From contig JAVVEZ010000044.1 in the NCBI GenBank assembly GCA_032250895.1, positions 1 through 28,470 on the forward strand: a DNA stretch of 28,470 bases. Direction: 5' to 3'. The notes beneath the pieces are model-generated. The model made no database searches. It was given only the letters and a program-made list of their open reading frames with translations, and was not told the origin of the DNA. The translations under genes and the position numbers were made by a program. Position 1 is the first letter of the stretch. The number at the start of each line of letters is the position of its first letter. Positions 7,587 to 13,463 of this stretch are shown here, one piece after another. This DNA is from JAVVEZ01 sp032250895 (GTDB lineage Bacteria > Pseudomonadota > Gammaproteobacteria > Pseudomonadales > Pseudohongiellaceae).

Positions 7587-9767
7587 TCAAGGAAAGGAAT
7601 GCGCGTTCATTGTAATCTGTTGCATGACATTAGCGATGATTTTCGCGCCGATGTCACCACCCAGGCTGAGAATCGATTCCGGATGGAACTGCACGGCACT
7701 TATCGGCAGGCTGCTATGCTCGATCGCCATGACGCAGCCATCGTGGGTCTTCGCGGTAATCTGCAGGCATTCCGGCACCTTGTCCGCCACCAGAGAATGG
7801 TAGCGGCCTATGGTGAGCGGCAGTTCCAGACCGGCGAAGAGACTTCCTGCCGCCCGGGCAAGGACGGAGCCCTTGCCGTGGACCGGCGTGCCCAGCGTGG
7901 ACAGCGTGCCCCCGAAATATTCGACAATGCCCTGCAGTCCCAGGCAGACACCGAATACCGGCAGCCGGTGCTGCAGACACTGGTCCAGCGTGGCCGCCAG
8001 TTGAAAATCCACCGGCTTGCCCGGCCCCGGCGACAGCACCACCAGGCCCGGTTTCCGCACGGCAATCGCGGCCGCCACGTTTTCAGGACGTACCGTGCTC
8101 ACCCGGGCCCCGGTTTGCTGGAAATAGGCCGACAGGGTGTGCACGAAGGAATCCTGATGATCCACCATCAGGACGTCGATACCTTGCCCCGGATAATGCG
8201 TCGCGCTTTTACTCGCGGTACCGGGAACATAGTCATTGCGGATTGCCGACAAGAGCGCCGACGCCTTGAGCCGGGTTTCCGCTTCCTCGGCATCCGGGTC
8301 GGAATCGAACAGGAGCGTGGCGCCTGCACGCACTTCGGCGATGCCACCGTCGATGCGGATGGTGCGCAGCGTGAGCCCGGTGTTGATCTCCCCGTTGAAC
8401 TTGAGGAAGCCCAGCGCGCCACCGTACCAGCGGCGCGGGGATTTCTCGTGTTCCTCGATAAACCGGATGGCAGCCTGCTTCGGCGCGCCGGTCACCGTCA
8501 CGGCCCAGGTGTGGGACAGGAACGCATCGAGCGCATCGAAGCCGGGACGCAGAATGCCCACGACATGATCGACGGTATGGATCAGCCGTGAATACATTTC
8601 CGTCTGGCGCCGGCCGATCACCCTGACCGAACCCGGCTCGCAGACCCGTGACTTGTCATTGCGGTCGACATCCGTGCACATGGACAGTTCCGCTTCGTCC
8701 TTCGCGGAATTGAGCAGGGTCCTGATCTGCGCCGCATCCTCGATGGCGTCCTTGCCGCGCGCGATGGTGCCGGAAATGGGGCAGGTCTCGACCCGCATGC
8801 CGGCATCGGTCGATTCCACCCGCACGAACATTTCCGGTGATGCCGCCACCAGGTACTCCTGTTCGCCGAGATTGATGAAGGCGCCGTAGGGTGACGGATT
8901 GTGTGCCGAGAGGCGGCTGAACATGGCCGCCGGCGAATCCCGGCAGGGCTCCCGGAACAATTGCCCGGGCACGGCCTCGAACAGGTCGCCGCGGGCGAAA
9001 TAGCCGATTGCCTTGCGCACGGTATCTGCGTATTCACCCGGTCCGTGGTCGCAGGCTTCCACAACCACATTCCTGCGCGGCAACGTGAAGGCCTCATGCG
9101 AACCGGTGCGTGGCAGGTGTCGTGTCGAAATGCCGCAATATTCAAAATCATACCTGTGCCGCCTGGCGCTTTCCAGGCGGTGGTCAACCACCAGAATATC
9201 GTCGGGCAGGTACAGCAGGAAATCCTTGCCGCCGGGCGCCCGCCTGAGTGATTTCCCGATGGCTTCGAACTGGAAGGCCAGTTCATACCCGAAGGCGCCA
9301 TACAGGCCGAGGAACGCATCCTCCTCGCTGAAAAACTGAGCGATCACGTCACGCAAGACGGAAAACACCGTGTCCTGTCGGCTGCGCTCTTCCTCGAAGA
9401 AAACCGGTCGCGGCGGCTTCAGCATCAACACCAGGCCGCCAGTGCTTTGTTGCACGGTTTGTAACGCCTCACAGGCACCCACGACGGGCGCGATGAACCT
9501 GAGCAGCACCTGCCCCCTGGCGTTTAAGGCACTGAACGTCATCTCGCGTCCGCTGCAGGTGATCGCCAGCGGCGGATTCACGAAGCCGATGTCCCAACAC
9601 GTGTAGCGGCCGGGAAATTCGACGTTGGAGGTGAACAGGACACCCCGCCGCGCATCAAGCGCAGACCTGATGCCTGCGGCGGCATCGTCATAGGGTGTAC
9701 TGACACTGGCGCGGTAAACCGTGATACCGCCGCCGGTGGTGTAGCGTGTCGAGCGTATGGCTGTCAT
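7587..9767 (-). CDS. trpE(G): Fused anthranilate synthase TrpE(G)
   Basis: Bifunctional anthranilate synthase of 726 residues: the TrpE chorismate-binding domain (about 1-515) is joined to a TrpG glutamine amidotransferase domain (about 530-720). It makes anthranilate from chorismate and glutamine, the first step of tryptophan synthesis. In the first domain the stretches CPISGTIARGKDA and AVTVTGAPKQAA are characteristic. The amidotransferase triad is Cys608 in GVCLGLQG, His695 and Glu697 in QFHPES. The N-terminal GRYTCWDIGFVNPPL resembles the fused enzymes of Rhizobiales and Azospirillum. The ATG at 9767 follows a good GGAGAAAGG. No other trp gene is in the window. A leader peptide and hairpins upstream suggest attenuation. 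A secondary-metabolite role (PhzE-like) is possible but the Trp-rich leader argues for tryptophan control. Confidence 0.95.
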   Translation of the reverse strand: MTAIRSTRYTTGGGITVYRASVSTPYDDAAAGIRSALDARRGVLFTSNVEFPGRYTCWDIGFVNPPLAITCSGREMTFSALNARGQVLLRFIAPVVGACEALQTVQQSTGGLVLMLKPPRPVFFEEERSRQDTVFSVLRDVIAQFFSEEDAFLGLYGAFGYELAFQFEAIGKSLRRAPGGKDFLLYLPDDILVVDHRLESARRHRYDFEYCGISTRHLPRTGSHEAFTLPRRNVVVEACDHGPGEYADTVRKAIGYFARGDLFEAVPGQLFREPCRDSPAAMFSRLSAHNPSPYGAFINLGEQEYLVAASPEMFVRVESTDAGMRVETCPISGTIARGKDAIEDAAQIRTLLNSAKDEAELSMCTDVDRNDKSRVCEPGSVRVIGRRQTEMYSRLIHTVDHVVGILRPGFDALDAFLSHTWAVTVTGAPKQAAIRFIEEHEKSPRRWYGGALGFLKFNGEINTGLTLRTIRIDGGIAEVRAGATLLFDSDPDAEEAETRLKASALLSAIRNDYVPGTASKSATHYPGQGIDVLMVDHQDSFVHTLSAYFQQTGARVSTVRPENVAAAIAVRKPGLVVLSPGPGKPVDFQLAATLDQCLQHRLPVFGVCLGLQGIVEYFGGTLSTLGTPVHGKGSVLARAAGSLFAGLELPLTIGRYHSLVADKVPECLQITAKTHDGCVMAIEHSSLPISAVQFHPESILSLGGDIGAKIIANVMQQITMNAHSFP

Positions 9768-9835
9768 GGCCCTTTCTCCGTGTCGGGCCGCACGGTTACC
9801 GGGGTGGATATTCTTCTGCAGGATGTCGGGACATG

Positions 9836-9867
9836 AAAAAGGCCGCCTCGGATAACCGGGCGGCCTT
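9836..9867 (-). terminator. Attenuator terminator upstream of trpE(G)
   Basis: On the minus strand AAGGCCGCC (9867-9859) pairs with GGCGGCCTT (9847-9839), extended by inner C-G pairs around a TTAT loop, and is followed by a short T run ending at 9836. It lies about 55 bp past the leader-peptide stop and 69 bp before trpE(G), the place of an attenuator terminator. The stem is perfect over 9 bp. The T run is only five long, including two bases in the stem. Confidence 0.75.
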
Positions 9868-9882
9868 GTTTCAATTCATGGC

Positions 9883-9917
9883 GCGGCAGGATGTAAGCGT
9901 GAGCTTACACCTGCCGC
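9883..9917 (-). promoter_or_regulatory. Pause/antiterminator hairpin of the trp leader
   Basis: A strong near-perfect inverted repeat: GCGGCAGG and TGTAAGC on one arm, GCTTACA and CCTGCCGC on the other, around a GTGA loop. It starts 5 bp beyond the leader-peptide stop and precedes the terminator stem. Its GCGGC could alternatively pair with GCCGC of the terminator arm, and its GCGCC flank with GGCGC at the Trp codons, so competing folds are possible. Exact pairing needs folding computation. Confidence 0.55.
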
Positions 9918-9921
9918 TTTG

Positions 9922-9984
9922 TTACAGTCGGCAGCCCTTGGGAGAGGGGCGCCACCACTTGTTAAGTTGAATGAGAATTTTCAT
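9922..9984 (-). CDS. trpL: trp leader peptide (attenuation peptide)
   Basis: A 20-codon open frame beginning MKILIQLNKWW, with two adjacent TGG codons at positions 10-11, and ending CRL then TAA. It lies 154 bp upstream of trpE(G), followed by one strong hairpin and a T-tailed terminator stem. This is the architecture of ribosome-mediated attenuation: when charged tRNA-Trp is scarce the ribosome stalls at the Trp codons and the downstream terminator is not formed. The ribosome binding site is poor (ACTCCCCGCC before the ATG), which is the weakest part of the case. Two consecutive Trp codons in so short a frame in exactly this place are unlikely by chance. Confidence 0.8.
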   Translation of the reverse strand: MKILIQLNKWWRPSPKGCRL

Positions 9985-10022
9985 GGCGGGGAGTCTATCG
10001 GAATCGAACGGGGGGATGTAAA

Positions 10023-10061
10023 GGCTGAATATACATAACAGGCTGGATATACATAAGGCTG
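10023..10061. repeat. 18-bp direct repeats upstream of trpL
   Basis: Two copies of ggctgRatatacataa (10023-10038 and 10041-10056), differing at one base, followed by a third ggctg (10057-10061). They sit 40-75 bp upstream of the leader peptide. On the minus strand they provide TATATT (10028-10033), about 43-48 bp before the trpL ATG, a plausible -10 position, but the matching -35 (TTATGT) is poor. They could be an activator or repressor site, or a replication-slippage product. Confidence 0.5.
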
Positions 10062-10144
10062 TTTATTTATGGATCTGAATAATCGGATAACCGGGGGGGG
10101 GGATCCTGTCAGGCATCTTTTTATGTCATGCAGATTCAAGGAAA

Positions 10145-10258
10145 GGCCCGGACAGCGGGGCAGGCGCTCCGGGGGACGCTACGAGTTCATCCCTGAAGGC
10201 TCTCTTCGGGCGTCCTGCCCTCAGAAGCCCCCGGAGCCCCCACCCCACTGCCCGGGCC
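10145..10258. repeat. 114-bp imperfect palindrome between vapC and trpL
   Basis: The left arm 10145-10176 and the right arm 10227-10258 are reverse complements at 26 of 32 positions, several mismatches being compatible with G-U pairing. The 50-base centre contains the shorter complementary motif GAAGGC/TCTTCGGGCG. The GC-rich outer arms start GGCCCGG and end CCGGGCC. This resembles the large REP/MITE-like palindromes of marine gammaproteobacteria. It lies 48 bp beyond the vapC stop and might also end vapBC transcription. The 10069-10305 stretch shows no credible gene. Confidence 0.65.
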
Positions 10259-10305
10259 TCCGGCTTCAGGTTTGTCGTCCAGAAACCCCTGATGAACTGA
10301 AAATG

Positions 10306-10707
10306 TTAAGTTTCCAGCAGCGCCGAGACCATACCAAGATGATCGACAAACGGAATGAAGTCACGGTCAATGAAGAGCAATGGCATTCTTTTCTCGATAC
10401 AGTATGACGCGATAATGACGTCCGTTGTTTTGCGGATGGTTATTCCCTTTTTGCGGAGTGCACGATAATTTTCAGCACACTTTTCAGGCATGCCTTTGCC
10501 AAACATTTCAAGTCGGCCCAGCGTCATCAGTGTCCGCTTGGTCATACGATATTCGCGGTCGTCCCGGATGCCCTGAAGGATTTCCAGAAAAATCAAATCA
10601 CCCATGGCAACAGTGCCCTCGACAATGCCGGCATCGAGAGTATCTGTATGTTGGCTCTTGACTCCGTTGAGGTAGTCGATCCAAACACTGGTATCGACCA
10701 GTATCAT
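10306..10707 (-). CDS. vapC: VapC PIN-domain toxin
   Basis: PIN-domain ribonuclease toxin of 133 residues. The acidic active-site residues are in place: Asp5 in ILVDTSVWIDYL, Glu42 in LIFLEILQG, Asp96 in TTDVIIASYC, and Asp114/Asp116 in FIDRDF. VapC toxins cut tRNA or rRNA to stop translation. The start overlaps the vapB stop by 4 bp, so the two are translationally coupled. The full set of acidic residues and normal length argue for an active toxin. Its RNA target cannot be read from sequence. Confidence 0.93.
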   Translation of the reverse strand: MILVDTSVWIDYLNGVKSQHTDTLDAGIVEGTVAMGDLIFLEILQGIRDDREYRMTKRTLMTLGRLEMFGKGMPEKCAENYRALRKKGITIRKTTDVIIASYCIEKRMPLLFIDRDFIPFVDHLGMVSALLET

Positions 10708-10898
10708 TTGCCTCCCCGCATTTCATCCAGATCGCCTTCCCACTTGACTCGGCCGCGCAGTTTACGGATATCTTGCTGCTGGCTCCGCAAGAGAAGCAGT
10801 TTAAGCCCTTGTTCTACAGCTTCTTTTTTGGTGCTATATCCGGATGCTTTGAGAGCGTCAGCCATTAGCTTATCGTCTATGACAATATTGGTTCTCAT
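10704..10898 (-). CDS. vapB: VapB-type antitoxin
   Basis: Antitoxin of 64 residues with the start MRTNIVIDDKLMADALKASG and the following STKKEAVEQGLKLLL, a pattern of the VapB family that has a ribbon-helix-helix-like DNA-binding N-terminus (MRTNIVIDD). The C-terminal half (RKLRGRVKWEGDLDEMR) matches the tail that wraps the VapC toxin. The start has AGGTG (10903-10907) 4 nt upstream. Translation is coupled to vapC. A palindrome overlapping a putative promoter upstream suggests autorepression. Confidence 0.92.
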   Translation of the reverse strand: MRTNIVIDDKLMADALKASGYSTKKEAVEQGLKLLLLRSQQQDIRKLRGRVKWEGDLDEMRGGK

Positions 10899-10902
10899 AA
10901 AT

Positions 10903-10935
10903 CACCTATGTGTATATATTCTAAATGTGTACACA
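10903..10935 (-). promoter_or_regulatory. Putative vapBC operator and -10 element
   Basis: A perfect 10-bp palindrome TGTGTACACA (10926-10935) and an outer repeat TGTGTA (10909-10914) / TACACA (10930-10935) flank a minus-strand TAGAAT (10918-10923), a good -10 match. The ribosome binding site of vapB is at 10903-10907. Such palindromes over the promoter are usual for VapBC autorepression. No clear -35 was seen. Confidence 0.45.
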
Positions 10936-11039
10936 ATCTATCATGAACAAAGAAACATGGCAATCGGCTGCACAGAGACAATTTCCACTCTGCTTCGCAG
11001 CTCCAAAATTGCGCGTGAGCACGGACCTTGGGGCGCCAG

Positions 11040-11204
11040 TCACCATACACAGTCGTCGGCGTCTGTTTCCCGTTCCAGCGTCTGGGAGCCTGTCGGACTC
11101 AGGTGTTCCATGTGCCGTTGCATCAGAGTCTCGAGTTTGACGGGACCCGGGTCCTCCTTGATCGCGTTCATCAGGGTTTCCTGCAAGCGCAATAGCAGCA
11201 TACA
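11040..11204 (-). other. Possible 54-codon ORF or gene remnant
   Basis: The 339 bp between vapB and the next lipoprotein hold no certain gene. On the minus strand a 54-codon frame starts at an ATG at 11204 (MLLLRLQETLMNAIKEDPG) and ends ...DDCVW. Its composition (acidic, normal amino-acid mix) looks protein-like, but there is no clear ribosome binding site and no family is recognised. Part of it is made of the REP-like unit found also at 20179. It could be a small protein, the broken end of a lost gene, or chance. Confidence 0.2.
11084..11103. repeat. REP-like half unit, second copy at 20179
   Basis: The 20-base GGGAGCCTGTCGGACTCAGG is identical to 20179-20198. There it forms one arm plus loop of a palindrome; here the closing right arm is missing. 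An exact 20-base match 9 kb away supports a dispersed repeat rather than chance. Confidence 0.6.
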
Positions 11205-11237
11205 ATGCCGGGCAACCCGAGATGCCGAGAAGAGCTT

Positions 11238-11810
11238 ATGAAAAACCTGTTGATCGTGTTTGCCCTGACCCTGGTGACTTCCTGCGCCATGACAGGAAGC
11301 CAGGTGGATGCCTATGCCGCGGATCGTGCTGCGATTATCGACCTGCAGCACCGCTACATACTCGCCATGGACTATTTCGACGCTGACGGGTATGCAGAGG
11401 TCTTCGCCGTAGATGGAGTGCTCGACTGGGCCGGCGGTGTGGTTGAAGGGCGGGAGGCGATTCGTGAATTCATGTCCACCGGCACCTACGACCTGCGGAC
11501 CATGGGCTTTCAACCGGCGCAGACGCCTGACGGTCGGGAATGGCCTTCCACCGTGCGCCACCTCATCACCAATCAGGTGGTGGTGGTCGAAGGCGATACC
11601 GCGAAGGCTGTTACCTACTGGATGAATTATGCCAATAATGCGGACCGCCATCAGATTCAATGGCTGAGCTTTGGTTCCTGGGAAGACGAATTCGTGAAAG
11701 CCGACGGCAAATGGCTCTTCAGCCTGCACAGGATTTTCAATGAAGGCAATGCCCGCACCTTTACCGCTGGCCAGCCCAATCCGCTGCGGGAGTTCCTGGC
11801 ACCCGACTAA
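11238..11810 (+). CDS. SnoaL-like (NTF2-fold) lipoprotein
   Basis: Secreted or membrane-anchored protein of 190 residues with an NTF2-like SnoaL domain. The N-terminus MKNLLIVFALTLVTSCAMTGS is a lipoprotein signal with lipobox LVTSC, so Cys16 should carry the lipid. The domain follows: AAIIDLQHRYILAMDYFDADGYAEVFAVDGVL is the typical first helix plus strand, and WLFSLHRIFNEG the final strands. Members include hydroxysteroid isomerase/dehydratase-like and polyketide cyclase enzymes, and many of unknown substrate. The ATG at 11238 was chosen because it gives the signal peptide; an upstream in-frame start at 11205 would bury it. The next gene is a secreted beta-propeller protein 138 bp downstream on the same strand, so they may work together. 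Confidence 0.82.
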   Translation: MKNLLIVFALTLVTSCAMTGSQVDAYAADRAAIIDLQHRYILAMDYFDADGYAEVFAVDGVLDWAGGVVEGREAIREFMSTGTYDLRTMGFQPAQTPDGREWPSTVRHLITNQVVVVEGDTAKAVTYWMNYANNADRHQIQWLSFGSWEDEFVKADGKWLFSLHRIFNEGNARTFTAGQPNPLREFLAPD

Positions 11811-11948
11811 AGGTCATATTGTCTGTCCTTGCGGAACAATTGCCATGCTCGATACTCACAGATAATAAGCATGACACGAGACGGCTGTACCCTGTCAGCG
11901 CAACCAGTCCATGCTCCTGACTACGCTATGGCAGAAAGGTGGCAAATC

Positions 11949-13418
11949 ATGATGTCTCAGATACGACTTTTATCTCTGCTCGCCGTCCTGCTGGTATTAC
12001 CGGCCATGTCTGCCAGCGCCCAGGGCTTTGCATCACGGGTCACAGAGGCGCGCGCCGCTGACGGCCGCTTCATCTCCTGGCGGGAACATATCATCGATGA
12101 TGAGGCGATCAGCGGCATTCGCCTGCGAGGCAGTGACGGGCTGGTGATGGCCGATCTGGACGGCGATGGCTTCGAGGACATCATTTCGGTGCATGAATCC
12201 GACGATGTCTACGATGGCGCTCCCGAGGGCCATGTGCGCATTGCCTTTGGCAGCGGCGATCCGCAGCGCTGGACGCTGGTGACCCTGGCCCAGGGGCCTG
12301 AGGCCGGTGCCGCAGAGGATGTGGCCGTGGCCGACATCAATGGCGATGGCCGACCCGATCTGGTGGTGGCCTGTGAACTGGCGCATCTGATCTATTTTGA
12401 AAACCCCGGCCGCAATGTCCGCAACCCGGACAACTGGCAGTCACTGATTCCCGAGGTAGCCAACAACCGCGGTTCCTTCATCCGGGTATTTGCTGCGGAT
12501 CTCAATGGCGATGACCGCCCGGAAGTCATTACCGCCAACAAGGGCGCCCAGGACCCGACTCGGGCCAGGCAGGAACCAAGGCCAGTATCATTTTTCGAGC
12601 TGCAGGGTGATCCCCTGGAAAATGGAAGCTGGCAGGAACATGTGCTGATCGAGTTTCCCTGGCCGATCAACGCCAGACCGGTGGATCTGGATGCTGATGG
12701 TGACCTGGACGTCATTGCCGGCAGTGTTGCCGAACGCCGCATGGTCTGGTTCGAAAACAGGTCAACTGCCGAGGAATTCCGCTTCCGGACGCAAGAGATC
12801 ACACTGGCAAAGGCTACTGCCGAGGCGCCGGATCTGACGGTGCACGGCTTCATGATGGACTTCGCCGACCTCAATGGCGACGGTCGCCTGGACATCATCA
12901 CCATGGATACGCCACCCCTGCTGGGGCAGCATCTGCTGTGGCTGGAGCAGCCGCAGGATCCGACACAGCCCTGGCGCTATCACGTGATCGACAACTGGGC
13001 CCCGGATTCCATCGTCGGCATCAGACTCGCAGATATTGATGGCGATGGTGATCCCGATATCATGACCGGCGGCTACAGCCTGAGCCCGCGTGACAGTGAC
13101 GAAGCGACCCCCGAAGCGGCACTGGGAAGGCTGGCCTGGTATGAAAACCGGAGTCAAGGACAGTGGACTGCCTGGCCCTTTTCCCGACGTCAGCGTGGCA
13201 TGTTCGACATGTTTGTGGCCCGCGACATGGATGATGACGGCGACCTGGACTTTGTTGGCACCCGCGGCAACAGCGGCGCCTTTGATGGCGTGTTCTGGCT
13301 GGAGCAGATCCGCAGCAGAGGCCGGACACTCACCTTCCGTAATGCCCGCAGCAAGGAGAGCCCGGAAGTCCCCTTGCCCGAAGATATGGGGCCGGCAGAG
13401 TATTCCCCACCTCTGTAG
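11949..13418 (+). CDS. Secreted FG-GAP/VCBS-repeat beta-propeller protein
   Basis: Exported protein of 489 residues. The signal peptide is MMSQIRLLSLLAVLLVLPAM then SASAQ. After it come about seven repeats with a calcium-binding DxDxDG core: ADLDGDGFEDI, ADINGDGRPDL, ADLNGDDRPEV, VDLDADGDLDVI, ADLNGDGRLDI, ADIDGDGDPDI and RDMDDDGDLDF. They alternate with IYFENPG or WFENRS segments, as in VCBS/FG-GAP beta-propellers. The fold is expected; the ligand or enzyme activity is not known. The ATG at 11949 was preferred over an upstream TTG at 11829 because it starts the signal peptide and has AGGTGG just upstream. It faces the TonB-dependent receptor tail to tail with a 45-bp gap. It may bind polymers or act as a surface protein (inference). 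Confidence 0.85.
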   Translation: MMSQIRLLSLLAVLLVLPAMSASAQGFASRVTEARAADGRFISWREHIIDDEAISGIRLRGSDGLVMADLDGDGFEDIISVHESDDVYDGAPEGHVRIAFGSGDPQRWTLVTLAQGPEAGAAEDVAVADINGDGRPDLVVACELAHLIYFENPGRNVRNPDNWQSLIPEVANNRGSFIRVFAADLNGDDRPEVITANKGAQDPTRARQEPRPVSFFELQGDPLENGSWQEHVLIEFPWPINARPVDLDADGDLDVIAGSVAERRMVWFENRSTAEEFRFRTQEITLAKATAEAPDLTVHGFMMDFADLNGDGRLDIITMDTPPLLGQHLLWLEQPQDPTQPWRYHVIDNWAPDSIVGIRLADIDGDGDPDIMTGGYSLSPRDSDEATPEAALGRLAWYENRSQGQWTAWPFSRRQRGMFDMFVARDMDDDGDLDFVGTRGNSGAFDGVFWLEQIRSRGRTLTFRNARSKESPEVPLPEDMGPAEYSPPL

Positions 13419-13463
13419 GAACGAGCCCTCCACTGCACCTGCATTAGGGAACCTCCAAACCTC

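Noticed and set aside
9994..10022. TTTACA and GATAGA with 17-bp spacing upstream of trpL as the promoter
   Set aside because: The start would fall about 3 bp before the leader ATG, leaving no room for a ribosome binding site; not reported as a promoter.
10069..10407. 112-codon plus-strand frame
   Set aside because: It covers the large palindrome and the antisense of vapC; no family or ribosome binding site.
13419..13463. Terminator between the propeller and receptor genes
   Set aside because: No stable hairpin with a T run could be seen in the 45-bp gap.
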